Shown here: positions 7,441-16,552 of the stretch, one piece after another
How positions within the stretch are numbered: position 1 is the stretch's first letter
Layout of the letters: each line of letters begins with the position of its first letter
Assembly (NCBI RefSeq): GCF_000226295.1
Contig: NC_016024.1
Location: forward strand, 913,501 to 977,500
Direction of reading: 5' to 3'
Length of the DNA stretch: 64,000 bases
Source: Chloracidobacterium thermophilum B
GTDB taxonomy: Bacteria > Acidobacteriota > Blastocatellia > Chloracidobacteriales > Chloracidobacteriaceae
Notes under the pieces: model-generated
The model's database searches: none
What the model was told of the DNA's origin: nothing
The model's input: only the letters and a program-made list of their open reading frames with translations
Position numbers and translations under genes: made by a program

Positions 7441-9606
7441 ATGGATATTGCGGAAGCGCGCGCTGCCAATGTACGCGGCAACGAACATCTGCAACGTGGG
7501 GACTATGCGGCTGCCATCGCTGCCTACCGGGAAGCCATTGCCTGTGACCCGCATGCGCGGGCTTATCCACGTGAGCGGGGTATCATCCACGCCAATCTCG
7601 CCTACGCCTTGTTTTTGGCCGGAGACCTTGACGCGGCCTGCGAGGCGTACCACACGGCAATCCGGCTGGAGCCACGGCGGGGCACCTATCACAATGAACT
7701 GGGCGATGTTCTGTTTCGCCTTCAGGATTGGTCAGCCGCGCTGGCGGCCTATCACCGGGCGGCGCAGTCGGAAACGTTTTTGCGGGCTTACCCGGACGCG
7801 CCGGGACTGATTCAGTACAACTTGGGTCTCACCTACTGTCAGCTTGGCGACCTTGAAGCCGCACGGCGGCATTTTGCAGAAGCCCTGCGCCGCGAACCCA
7901 AAAATGAAACCTACCGTGCGGCTCTGGAGCAGCTTGGCCCGTTGCCTTCACCTGCGCCTTCATCGGCATCAGTCATCCAATCCAGAACACAACCCGGCGG
8001 GCGTCCGACCTTTGCCCACGTTGGGGGATACCAGGAAGCCAAGCAGACCATTGCCCAGGCCGTACGCATTGTGCTCGAAGCCGAGCGGGCTGCGCAGTAT
8101 CGCATTCACCTGAACGGCATTCTGCTCATTGGCGGGCCGGGCAGCGGCAAGACCTTTCTGGCGGAAGCGACAGCAGGTGAGTTTCAACTGCCGCTCGTGC
8201 GCGTCACCCTCAGCGAAGTGACCTCGAAATGGTCGGGAGAAGGCGTCGAACGTCTGCGTCAGGTCTTCGAGCAGGCGGCGCAGCGCGCTCCGTGCCTGTT
8301 GTTTTTTGACGACTTCGAGGGCCTGGCGGCCAACCTGCGCGATACGGAGTCCAACATCGAGCATCGCCGCTTTCTGGAAGCCTTTCTTCAGCACATCGAG
8401 CAGATTCGGCAGAAACCGGGCGTGGTGCTGATGGCGGCAACCTCCCAGCCGGATGTACTGGATGCAGCAATGGTCCGTCCCGGACGGTTCGACTGGCGCG
8501 TGACGCTGCATCCACCGGAAGTTAACGAACGCCGCGCCATGCTCGAAAACCTGCTGCATGCGCGCCCCATTGGAGACATCAACTACGAGCACTGGGCGCA
8601 GCGCACGGCCGGGTGTACGGCGGCTGACCTGGCACGGCTCGTCAACACCGCCGCCCTGGAAGCTTTTGCTGCCAATCAGCCGATTGCCGACCACCACCTG
8701 GCGGCGGCGCTGGCGAAGTTTGAGGCCGATGAGCGTTTCGTGGGCGTGCGCCGCTCCTGGTCAGACATTGTATTGACAGAAGAAGTACGGGCGGCGTTTC
8801 GCCTCATCCAGCATCTGCTGGAAAACCCCGAGGCCGGGCAGTCCTTTGGGCTGACCCCGCCCCGTGGGGCCATCCTGTACGGCCCGCCGGGAACCGGTAA
8901 AACTACGCTGGCGCGTGTTCTGGCACACGAGGCGCGGTGTAGCTTCTATGCCGTGACGCCGAGTGACATCTACGCCAAGTGGGCCGGTGAATCGGAACGT
9001 CGCGTCACGGAGCTGTTTCAGCGCGCCCGGGCGCATCGTCCGAGCATTATCTTTTTTGACGAAGCCGATGCCTTGTTTGGCGCGCGGTCTGCCGCTGCGG
9101 CTGAGGCTGCCCCCCACGTCAACCGTGTCCTGAATCAGTTTTTGGCCGAGATGGACGGGCTGCGGGCCAACGACCGCCTTTTTATCCTGGCGGCAACCAA
9201 CCGGCTTGACCTCATTGACCCCGCCATGCTGCGTGCCGGGCGCCTGTCAGAAAAAATCCACGTTCCGCTGCCGGTGCAGGAACAGCGTCTGGCGCTCTTC
9301 AGGCTGTTTACCCGGACCATGCAGCTTGATCCGTCCGTGCGGCTGGAGGAACTGGCTGCTGCAACAGCCGGGAAATCCGGCGCGGACATCGAGGAACTCT
9401 GTCATGCGGCGGCACGGGTGGCGTTTCTCCGGTATGTGGACCGGTCCGTGCCGTCACCTCAGCCGCTTGTGACCGGAGAAGACTTCCAGGCAGCGATGTC
9501 ACTGCTGGGAATTGCGGCTTCTCCTGCGCCATCTCCGCCGCCCCCGGGAAAACAGCCGGACCTGACATCGCCTCTGCTGACCGAAGAAGCGGCCCTGACA
9601 CCTTAA
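7441..9606 (+). CDS. TPR protein with two AAA+ ATPase domains (Cdc48/VCP-like arrangement)
   Basis: A 721-residue protein. Residues about 1-165 are TPR repeats (GNEHLQRGDYAAAIAAYREAI and three further units). Two AAA domains follow. AAA1 has Walker A GGPGSGKT near residue 230 and a Walker B LLFFDDFEG near 287, in which the usual catalytic Glu is Asp. AAA2 has Walker A GPPGTGKT near 480 and an intact Walker B IIFFDEADALFG near 537. Both have the RPGRFD/RAGRL box. Such tandem ATPases unfold or remodel proteins; here TPRs replace the N-domain, presumably for adaptor or substrate binding. The start ATG 7441 was preferred to the upstream reading frame because TPRs begin directly after it. Its stop overlaps the convergent glgP stop. 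Confidence 0.85.
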   Translation: MDIAEARAANVRGNEHLQRGDYAAAIAAYREAIACDPHARAYPRERGIIHANLAYALFLAGDLDAACEAYHTAIRLEPRRGTYHNELGDVLFRLQDWSAALAAYHRAAQSETFLRAYPDAPGLIQYNLGLTYCQLGDLEAARRHFAEALRREPKNETYRAALEQLGPLPSPAPSSASVIQSRTQPGGRPTFAHVGGYQEAKQTIAQAVRIVLEAERAAQYRIHLNGILLIGGPGSGKTFLAEATAGEFQLPLVRVTLSEVTSKWSGEGVERLRQVFEQAAQRAPCLLFFDDFEGLAANLRDTESNIEHRRFLEAFLQHIEQIRQKPGVVLMAATSQPDVLDAAMVRPGRFDWRVTLHPPEVNERRAMLENLLHARPIGDINYEHWAQRTAGCTAADLARLVNTAALEAFAANQPIADHHLAAALAKFEADERFVGVRRSWSDIVLTEEVRAAFRLIQHLLENPEAGQSFGLTPPRGAILYGPPGTGKTTLARVLAHEARCSFYAVTPSDIYAKWAGESERRVTELFQRARAHRPSIIFFDEADALFGARSAAAAEAAPHVNRVLNQFLAEMDGLRANDRLFILAATNRLDLIDPAMLRAGRLSEKIHVPLPVQEQRLALFRLFTRTMQLDPSVRLEELAAATAGKSGADIEELCHAAARVAFLRYVDRSVPSPQPLVTGEDFQAAMSLLGIAASPAPSPPPPGKQPDLTSPLLTEEAALTP

Positions 9607-12137
9607 ACCTCACAAGTCACCATGTTGACTGGCACTGGTGAAACTCTCCAGATGGATTGGGCATACTCCTGGATTGTCCGGTCACTCGAAAACTTGCCCA
9701 TTTTGGCTGTATTGAGAATGGATTTCCGTGTCCATTGGTCCTGGTCAAGGTAGGCCTGTGCCACGCGCTCCTGACATTCGACGTATGCACGATAGTCAGC
9801 CAGAACGAAATACTGATCGCCCCCTTCGAGCAGGGAGAACAGAATTGGGTGAAAAAGCTCTTTGTCCAAGGGGCTGAAGTATCCGGCGCCGATCATGTTG
9901 AGTATTTCGTTCAGCTCTGGATCGGAGTGGAAGTAGTCCCAAGGTGAATAGTGTGGCTTGAGCTTAGCGATCTCCTCAACGGTGAGTCCAAAAATGAAGA
10001 TGTTATCACGTCCAACTTCTTCAGCAATCTCAATATTGGCTCCGTCGAGTGTTCCAATAGTCAAGGCACCGTTGAGAGCAAACTTCATGTTGCCAGTGCC
10101 GCTGGCTTCCATACCGGCCGTTGAAATCTGTTCCGAAAGCTCAGCTCCCGGCATGATTTTTTCTGCCAGAGAAACACGATAGTTTGGAAGGAAAACAACC
10201 CGCAGGCGGTCTCTTGTGACCACATCGTGGTTGATGATGTCAGCAACAGCATTGATAAGGCGGATGATGAGCTTTGCCAGACGGTAACCTGGAGCTGCTT
10301 TTCCTGAGAAGAAAATAGTTCTTGGCACTATGTCGAGATTCGGCTGGTGGCGGAGGCGGTTATACAGCGTGATGGCGTGAAACAGGTTAAGCAGTTGCCG
10401 CTTGTACTCGTGGATTCTCTTGACCTGGCAATCGAACAGAGATTGTTTGTCTATACGTAGCTTGTGTTTCCACGTCTGGTTGACGACTTCAATAAGAATA
10501 TCCTTACCGTCCTGCTTGACTTTTTGCCAGGCCTGCCGGAAACCCGGATCATCGGCAAAGGGAATGAGTTTTTCCATCTCATACAGGTCGGTCATCCATT
10601 TGTCGCCAATGGCTTCTGTGATGAGAGAGGCAAGTTGAGGGTTACAGCATGCCAGCCATCTCCTTTGCGTGATGCCGTTTGTCTTGTTTTCAAACTTTTC
10701 AGGAAACATCAGCGCAAAATCCCTGAACAGGTCGCGCTTGAGAATTTCAGTATGCAGTGCTGCCACACCGTTGACCCGGTGTGAGCCAACAATAGCCAGA
10801 TTGGCCATGCGTATGGACTTGGGACGAATGCCGGGCACCGGCTCTTCAACAAGAGAGACTCTTTGGACAAGCTCTTCATTATTGGGGTACCTGACTCTGA
10901 CGTCCCGGAGGAAGTGGTAGTTGATGTCGTAGATAATCTCCAGGTGACGTGGCAGAACCTTGCCCAAAAGTTCAACGGTCCATTTTTCCAGTGCTTCGGG
11001 AAGCACTGTGTGGTTAGTGTAAGCGATTGTCGCCTGGGTCAGCTCCCAGGCTTTTTCCCAGGGGATATTCTCTTCATCAAGAAAAATGCGCATCAGCTCG
11101 GCGATAGCAATGGCTGGGTGTGTGTCATTGAGCTGTATGGCTACTTTGTCAGGGAATTCGTCGAAAGTTTTTCTTGTCTTCTTGTAGCGTCGGATAATGT
11201 CCTGAAGTGTGGCGGCAACGAAAAAGTATTCCTGTTTTAGCCGAAGTTCTTTGCCTGAGTGCCGGTTGTCATTTGGGTAGAGAACCTTTGAGATGGTTTC
11301 TGATTCTGTTTTGCTCCTGACGGCGCTTATGTAATCACCTTCATTGAAGTGGTGGAAGTCAAACTCGCGTGATGCTTTCGACGACCAAAGCCTTAGTGTG
11401 TTGACATTTTGGACACCATATCCGGGAATAGGCGTATCATAAGCCATAGCCAGAACCGTTTCGGTTTTGATCCATTTGTGAGCAATTTTGCCGTTCCCGT
11501 TTGGAAATTGGACTACCTCCCCGTAGTAGTGGACGGGATAGAGCACTTCCGGTCGTGCAATTTCCCACGGGTTTCCGTACCGAAGCCAGTTGTCTGGCTG
11601 TTCGACTTGCTCACCGTCCTTGATCTCCTGGTTGAAGATACCGTACTCATAGCGAATACCATAGCCGTAGCCGGGCAGTGCGAGTGTCGCCATGGAGTCC
11701 AGGAAACAGGCCGCCAACCGCCCAAGCCCCCCATTGCCAAGTCCCGCATCTGGTTCAGTTTCCTGAATGTCTTCGAGCCGGTAGCCAAGGTCGAGCAGCG
11801 CTCTCCGGCATTCTTCCTTGAGGTTGAGATTGACAATGGCATTGCCCAACGTGCGTCCCATAAGAAATTCCATGGAGAGGTAATAGACCCGTTTGGCATC
11901 AGCCCGGTAGTAAGTATCCTGAGTGCGCAACCAGCGTTCAATGAGCCGATCACGAACGGCATAGGCCAAGGCGAGATACTGATCCAGATGGGTCACGGTA
12001 AAGCGGTCTTTGGCGAGTGTAAATTCGAGGTGGTCAAGAAAGCTCCGCTGTATGGCTTCGGCGGTCAGTCCGTGATAACTCTCATACGCTGAAAGATTGG
12101 CAGCCGATTCTGAAAGTGATGTTTTTACTTCGGACAT
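9603..12137 (-). CDS. glgP: Glycogen/starch/alpha-glucan phosphorylase
   Basis: GT35-family enzyme of 844 residues releasing glucose-1-phosphate from alpha-1,4-glucans. The catalytic core is intact: N-terminal MEFLMGRTLGNA and GNGGLGRLAACFLDSMATL, and the PLP-lysine segment ASGTGNMKFALNGALT near the C-terminus. Start ATG 12137 is preceded by a good ribosome site (AAGGGAGAAA). Base composition is clearly more AT-rich than the neighbours (by eye 28 of 60 G+C at 11161-11220 against 36 of 60 at 8521-8580). Its TAA stop and that of the convergent AAA gene share the palindrome TTAA. No other glycogen genes are adjacent. Confidence 0.96.
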   Translation of the reverse strand: MSEVKTSLSESAANLSAYESYHGLTAEAIQRSFLDHLEFTLAKDRFTVTHLDQYLALAYAVRDRLIERWLRTQDTYYRADAKRVYYLSMEFLMGRTLGNAIVNLNLKEECRRALLDLGYRLEDIQETEPDAGLGNGGLGRLAACFLDSMATLALPGYGYGIRYEYGIFNQEIKDGEQVEQPDNWLRYGNPWEIARPEVLYPVHYYGEVVQFPNGNGKIAHKWIKTETVLAMAYDTPIPGYGVQNVNTLRLWSSKASREFDFHHFNEGDYISAVRSKTESETISKVLYPNDNRHSGKELRLKQEYFFVAATLQDIIRRYKKTRKTFDEFPDKVAIQLNDTHPAIAIAELMRIFLDEENIPWEKAWELTQATIAYTNHTVLPEALEKWTVELLGKVLPRHLEIIYDINYHFLRDVRVRYPNNEELVQRVSLVEEPVPGIRPKSIRMANLAIVGSHRVNGVAALHTEILKRDLFRDFALMFPEKFENKTNGITQRRWLACCNPQLASLITEAIGDKWMTDLYEMEKLIPFADDPGFRQAWQKVKQDGKDILIEVVNQTWKHKLRIDKQSLFDCQVKRIHEYKRQLLNLFHAITLYNRLRHQPNLDIVPRTIFFSGKAAPGYRLAKLIIRLINAVADIINHDVVTRDRLRVVFLPNYRVSLAEKIMPGAELSEQISTAGMEASGTGNMKFALNGALTIGTLDGANIEIAEEVGRDNIFIFGLTVEEIAKLKPHYSPWDYFHSDPELNEILNMIGAGYFSPLDKELFHPILFSLLEGGDQYFVLADYRAYVECQERVAQAYLDQDQWTRKSILNTAKMGKFSSDRTIQEYAQSIWRVSPVPVNMVTCEV

Positions 12138-12169
12138 AACAGTTTCTCCCTTCCTGGATTGAAAAATGA

Positions 12170-12649
12170 CTAACGTCCGCCTGAAGCCTGTGCTGGCAGA
12201 GGAATCAATCTTGAGAAGACGAACCTTCCCAGACAGGCCAGAAAGATACAGGGAATGGGTGCTGTAAACAAGGCAACTGTGCGTGGAATCAAAGCCCTAT
12301 AGCCAATTTCCGTTCCTTCCTTGATATTCAGTGAGTCCCAGTGCAGGAAATATGAGTTCTGCAAATTTCCTATCAGGCTTGCAAAAGTCATTATCCAGAT
12401 GAGAATTTCTGCAAATTCAGCGATGATGAGACCAATGAGTACGGTTTCTGTCCAGCTAAATCTGCCAACCGGTGACGACAATGCCCCGAAGTAGAGTGAA
12501 CTGAGTAGCATGGTGTTGACGATGGAAAACATGGCATTTCCACGCGGTGCATAGGGGACGCCTGAAATTCCAATGATGGAACGCCCCATTGCAATCAGAA
12601 AAATCACAATGAGTGGCATCTTCACAAAGCTGAAAACTTTTAGAAACAT
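12170..12649 (-). CDS. Small polytopic membrane protein, unknown function
   Basis: A 159-residue protein with about four hydrophobic helices (MPLIVIFLIAMG, IVNTMLLSSLYFGAL, TVLIGLIIAEFAEILIWIMTF, TVALFTAPIPCIFLACLG). It lies 32 bases upstream of glgP on the same strand and 21 bases downstream of the AddB-like gene, so it is probably read as part of the same transcript. I do not recognise a family. Composition is AT-rich like glgP, suggesting the two arrived or evolved together. The ribosome site before ATG 12649 is weak. Confidence 0.6.
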   Translation of the reverse strand: MFLKVFSFVKMPLIVIFLIAMGRSIIGISGVPYAPRGNAMFSIVNTMLLSSLYFGALSSPVGRFSWTETVLIGLIIAEFAEILIWIMTFASLIGNLQNSYFLHWDSLNIKEGTEIGYRALIPRTVALFTAPIPCIFLACLGRFVFSRLIPLPAQASGGR

Positions 12650-12670
12650 AATGTTTTTGCCTTGACCGAC

Positions 12671-15600
12671 TTACACTGTCTTACACTGTTCCGTCACTCT
12701 TCTGTGTTTGCGTTGGATTCTGTGTGTCTCATAACGGCAAACCGGCTTGAAATCACAAAACCGGCATTCTTCCGGTCCACGTGACGGGAGCACCTGAAAA
12801 TGCCCTTTTTCGATTTTCTCTTTGTACTTCCACACATAACCCAGGATTGACTCATAGGTTTCCCTGAATTCTTCTTTTGAAAGGTAGTAGTGCTTCTGCT
12901 CCTTTGGCAACAGTTCTTCGCCATCGATTCGGTAGAGTCCATTACTGCAGCGGGGAGTTTTTGTGATGGAGTAGTATCCACCTCCAATGACAGGTTGGAG
13001 CGATGGAAAACACTTCTCTATTGATGCCAGGTAAATTGCAATCTGCACATCACGTCCTTTCCTCATTTCATCAATGGAAGTTCCTTTTGAAAGCTTGTAG
13101 TCATAGACAATGAAAAATTCCTGCTCTTTTTCTGCCTGAGGCAATTTTGCTTTCAGCACATCAATTCTGTCAATCTGGCCCCGGAGGAGAATTTTTTGCC
13201 CCTGTTTGTTCATGAGTTCCAGAGGTTGCGAGACAGAGGATTCATCAGCTCCGGTTATCTTCATACCGAAAGCCAGCTCTGTGATATGTCGTGTCGCTTT
13301 TTTGTCGTAGGATAGTTCCTCAGCAATCAACTGTTCCAGAAAGGTGATCAGGATACGTTTTTCAATTGCCCATATTTTCATGTTGAGGGGCGGAATGTGT
13401 TGCTCATACTGTACAAATACTTTTTCAGCGATTTCTCTGAGACGGGTGAGTGCTGTTTCAGAGCCTGTGCTCTGGTGTGGCAGGGGCCCGGCCCGGTAAA
13501 AGTCGCGCAGAATGTCGTGGAGAAGCCGTCCGCGTTCTGAAGCTTGCAGATCGAGTGCGGTGCTGACCCTGGGGTGCAACCGGAGGACGCGGTGGGCAAA
13601 GAAACGGAAGGGACAGGCGGCATACTCATTGAAGGCTGTGGCGCTGAAGACGTGCTGTTCCCCGAACCGTTTGTTGAGTTCGGCCTGCAAACCCTGGTCT
13701 TCAATTTGACCGTCAAAAGGCGTCCAGAGATGACTGTACCGGTCTGCTTCCACCTCCTGGCGCTGCCGGAGATTGTCCGACAGCCATTGTTGCTGCTGGA
13801 CATATTCCTGCACGGCTTCCAGTTGTTCGGTCGGGGATAACACCAAGCGGCCATTTCCTTCCATTTGGGCAGCGGAGTCCGGTTCTGAAACAAGTTGCGT
13901 GGTCGTCTGTCCACGGCGCAGTCGGGCCTCTGCGGCGGCGGTCTGGCGGAGCAGTTCGTGGCGCGTGGTGGCTTCCAGAAACGTTGCGCCGTCGTAGCCC
14001 TTGGCAACCAGAATGCGGTGCGGCTTACTGGAGTCTGTGGCTGACTTGGAGTTCGTGGCCAGCTCGAAGTCCGTGGCCGGCTCGGGGGCCGTGGCCGGCA
14101 CGAGACGCTTGATTTCGGCCAGAAACGAGGACGGGACAAGTTCCTGGTCTTCCGCGCCGACGGTCGGATAGGAAAGGTGGACGGCCTCAGTTGCCCGGCA
14201 CACAACCTGGTAGAAATAGTGTTCTTCCTTGACCATGGTGGCCGGGGAGATGTCTTCCAGAACAAGACCGTCTTCCTTGAGGCGTTCGCGCTCGGCGGGC
14301 GGATACAACCAGTCGCCCGGCAGCCGGGGCGGAAAGCCGCCCTCAACCATGCCGGGAACGAAGATGATGGGAAAATGCAGGCCGCGAATGGTGGTGACTT
14401 CGAGAATGTGTACTGCGCCAAACGTTTCCGGCTCGACGCGCAAGGTCAGGTCATCGAGTGCCTGCAGGATGTCCGACAGAAAAACCGCCAGTGTCATCCG
14501 GGCCGGCTGGCTACCGTCAGCCGTGGCTGGCTCACCCAGCGTGGCGGCAAGGCTTCGGGTCGCCAGCCGTTCGGCATCGGCCACCGCGATGGCTGCACGG
14601 CGGACTGCCTGAAGCCCCCGCAGGTCAAGGGTGGCCTGGAGACGTTGCTGTGGTTGACCGATGGCTTTCTGGATGTTGGCTTCAAGCGCCTTTTCGTAGG
14701 AAAGCTGGCTCAGGGCCTGCTCAATGGCTGCGTTTAGCTCGCCAGCCGGGCCTTCGATGGGAATTTCCGCCAGGATTTGCCCCAACTCCCGCAGGCTGCG
14801 CCCGGCTTCCTGCAACTGCGTGGCCGTGACGGCATCCGGGCGAACCATTGGCTCGCCTGACTCCACATCGCTGCCTTCGCCGGTTTCTTCTTCGTCTGCT
14901 GTGGGAGAACTGCTGTTCGCTTCCGTCGGCGGGAGAGCTTTTGCCAGGCATTCGGCACGCTTCAGCCAGTCGGCAAGGTGGAGTTGTTCACCAACAAAAG
15001 CCACGACGTTTTCAATGTCGTCGGCAGACATCTGGTGTCCGGGAAGCGTGAAATAGTCACTTTTGAGAATGTCGATCAGCCGGCTGACCGGTATCCGGTC
15101 GGGCGTTGTGTCCCCAAGGGGACGGTCGGCGGCTGCGGCGACGAGCTTGAGCCAGGCACGTACGGCCGGGATGTCGGTCACGGGCAGGCGTTCGTCAAGG
15201 GCATAGGCAATTCCTTCATCACTGAGCACCCGCCGCAGGTGCGCCCCGTAGGTGTCCCGGTCGCGGAGTACGATGGCGATGTCGGCCGGCGACCGACGCT
15301 CTTTACGGACATACCGCTTGATGGTTTTGGCAATGTGGCGAAGTTCGCGTTCGATGTCCGGCGCCACGGCCAGAAAAACCGGCACTGGTGTGTCCGGTGG
15401 GGGCGTAAACGCCGGGTTGAACAGTCCCAGGCGCAGAACATCAAGACCCGGAGCCGTGGGCAGGCGCGTCACCGGCTGGCTGCCAGTGCGTTCGTGAAAG
15501 ATGACCTCCCGGCAACCATCACCCATCATTTCCCGAATCTTGGCGATGGTTTCGTGGACGGCAGCAAAAACGGCGGGATTGTCGGCGTCGTCGTCGAAGT

Positions 15601-16492
15601 TAAACGTCACGCGCGGTATCCGTTTGATGAGGCGGCGCAGAATTTCGCCCTGTACCGGCGTGAGGTCGAAGAACCCATCCACGATGAGCCACTCAACCCC
15701 ATCCAGCAACGGGGTCTGGCAGGGAAGTCCATCGAGGCTGCCGTCGAGGGCGGCCATGGCGCGCAGGTAATCGGCATCACTCTCGGTGAACTTTTCTGTG
15801 GCGGCCGGGAACTGATCCGTATGGGATGGATGCGGGCTGTTTTCGGGTATGCCGCCATTCAGCGCCGTGGCATAGCACCGCATGATCTGCGCCACATCCC
15901 GTTCATAGCCATAGATTTGTTCGGCTGACTGCGGAGAGGGAGGGGGCGGTAAGCTCTCTTTGAGGCGTGCAATCCGGTTTTCGACGATGTCCGTAAACTC
16001 GGCAGCGGTTTTTCCGGCGCGGGTGATTTCACCGATAAGCCGCGTGACAGAAGCCACACAGCCGCGCGCCGTAGCCAGTTGGCCGAATGCCGGAAGCTGT
16101 CCACGCCGGGCAAGCTGCCGCATCAGTTGGGCGATGAGCGGACGGCGCAGCGGATAATCCTCTGCGCTGATGTCACGGCGGTAAGCCACCTTCTGCCAGC
16201 CGATCCCCTCGTGTTTGACGCGCGCCGTCCGCAGCAGCCGCCGGAGGAGACCGTTGAAAAGATACACCGGTAGCCCATCGAAGACGCCCTTTTGTCCAGC
16301 GAGGATTTCCAGGGAAATGGCCTTGAGCATGGGACGCGAGGCCACGAGATAGATCACGCTGTGGCCGCCGACCGGTGCGCCCGACCGTGACCCCTGCTGA
16401 AGGTACTCCCTGACTTCTTTCAGCAATTCCTGACGTTGGTTGCCCAGAAGCGGGCCACGCCAGATGGTATGCCCAACCTTCGTCGTGCTCAT
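12671..16492 (-). CDS. AddB/RexB-like PD-(D/E)XK nuclease with Fe-S cysteines
   Basis: A 1273-residue protein resembling the B subunit of AddAB-type helicase-nucleases that process DNA double-strand ends. The start was placed at ATG 16492, which has AGGAG eight bases upstream; the in-frame GTG nine bases earlier lies inside that ribosome site. The large N-terminal region is a degenerate UvrD-like helicase fold with no recognisable Walker A. The C-terminal nuclease shows GRLLHDILRDFYR, GQIDRID and YDYKLSKG, and a likely 4Fe-4S set formed by the Cys of AACPFRF plus ECRFCDFKPVC. No addA-type helicase gene is in the window. The last roughly 265 codons are much more AT-rich than the rest of the gene. 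Confidence 0.78.
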   Translation of the reverse strand: MSTTKVGHTIWRGPLLGNQRQELLKEVREYLQQGSRSGAPVGGHSVIYLVASRPMLKAISLEILAGQKGVFDGLPVYLFNGLLRRLLRTARVKHEGIGWQKVAYRRDISAEDYPLRRPLIAQLMRQLARRGQLPAFGQLATARGCVASVTRLIGEITRAGKTAAEFTDIVENRIARLKESLPPPPSPQSAEQIYGYERDVAQIMRCYATALNGGIPENSPHPSHTDQFPAATEKFTESDADYLRAMAALDGSLDGLPCQTPLLDGVEWLIVDGFFDLTPVQGEILRRLIKRIPRVTFNFDDDADNPAVFAAVHETIAKIREMMGDGCREVIFHERTGSQPVTRLPTAPGLDVLRLGLFNPAFTPPPDTPVPVFLAVAPDIERELRHIAKTIKRYVRKERRSPADIAIVLRDRDTYGAHLRRVLSDEGIAYALDERLPVTDIPAVRAWLKLVAAAADRPLGDTTPDRIPVSRLIDILKSDYFTLPGHQMSADDIENVVAFVGEQLHLADWLKRAECLAKALPPTEANSSSPTADEEETGEGSDVESGEPMVRPDAVTATQLQEAGRSLRELGQILAEIPIEGPAGELNAAIEQALSQLSYEKALEANIQKAIGQPQQRLQATLDLRGLQAVRRAAIAVADAERLATRSLAATLGEPATADGSQPARMTLAVFLSDILQALDDLTLRVEPETFGAVHILEVTTIRGLHFPIIFVPGMVEGGFPPRLPGDWLYPPAERERLKEDGLVLEDISPATMVKEEHYFYQVVCRATEAVHLSYPTVGAEDQELVPSSFLAEIKRLVPATAPEPATDFELATNSKSATDSSKPHRILVAKGYDGATFLEATTRHELLRQTAAAEARLRRGQTTTQLVSEPDSAAQMEGNGRLVLSPTEQLEAVQEYVQQQQWLSDNLRQRQEVEADRYSHLWTPFDGQIEDQGLQAELNKRFGEQHVFSATAFNEYAACPFRFFAHRVLRLHPRVSTALDLQASERGRLLHDILRDFYRAGPLPHQSTGSETALTRLREIAEKVFVQYEQHIPPLNMKIWAIEKRILITFLEQLIAEELSYDKKATRHITELAFGMKITGADESSVSQPLELMNKQGQKILLRGQIDRIDVLKAKLPQAEKEQEFFIVYDYKLSKGTSIDEMRKGRDVQIAIYLASIEKCFPSLQPVIGGGYYSITKTPRCSNGLYRIDGEELLPKEQKHYYLSKEEFRETYESILGYVWKYKEKIEKGHFQVLPSRGPEECRFCDFKPVCRYETHRIQRKHRRVTEQCKTV

Positions 16493-16552
16493 CGTTGTCA
16501 CTCCTGTGCCCGGTACGGCTGGAAACTGACAGCCAGGAGGATGGCTGTCAAC

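Noticed and set aside
14978-15928. A 316-residue plus-strand frame opposite the AddB-like gene
   Set aside because: It is a by-product of high G+C. The minus-strand frame is continuous with nuclease motifs and a good ribosome site.
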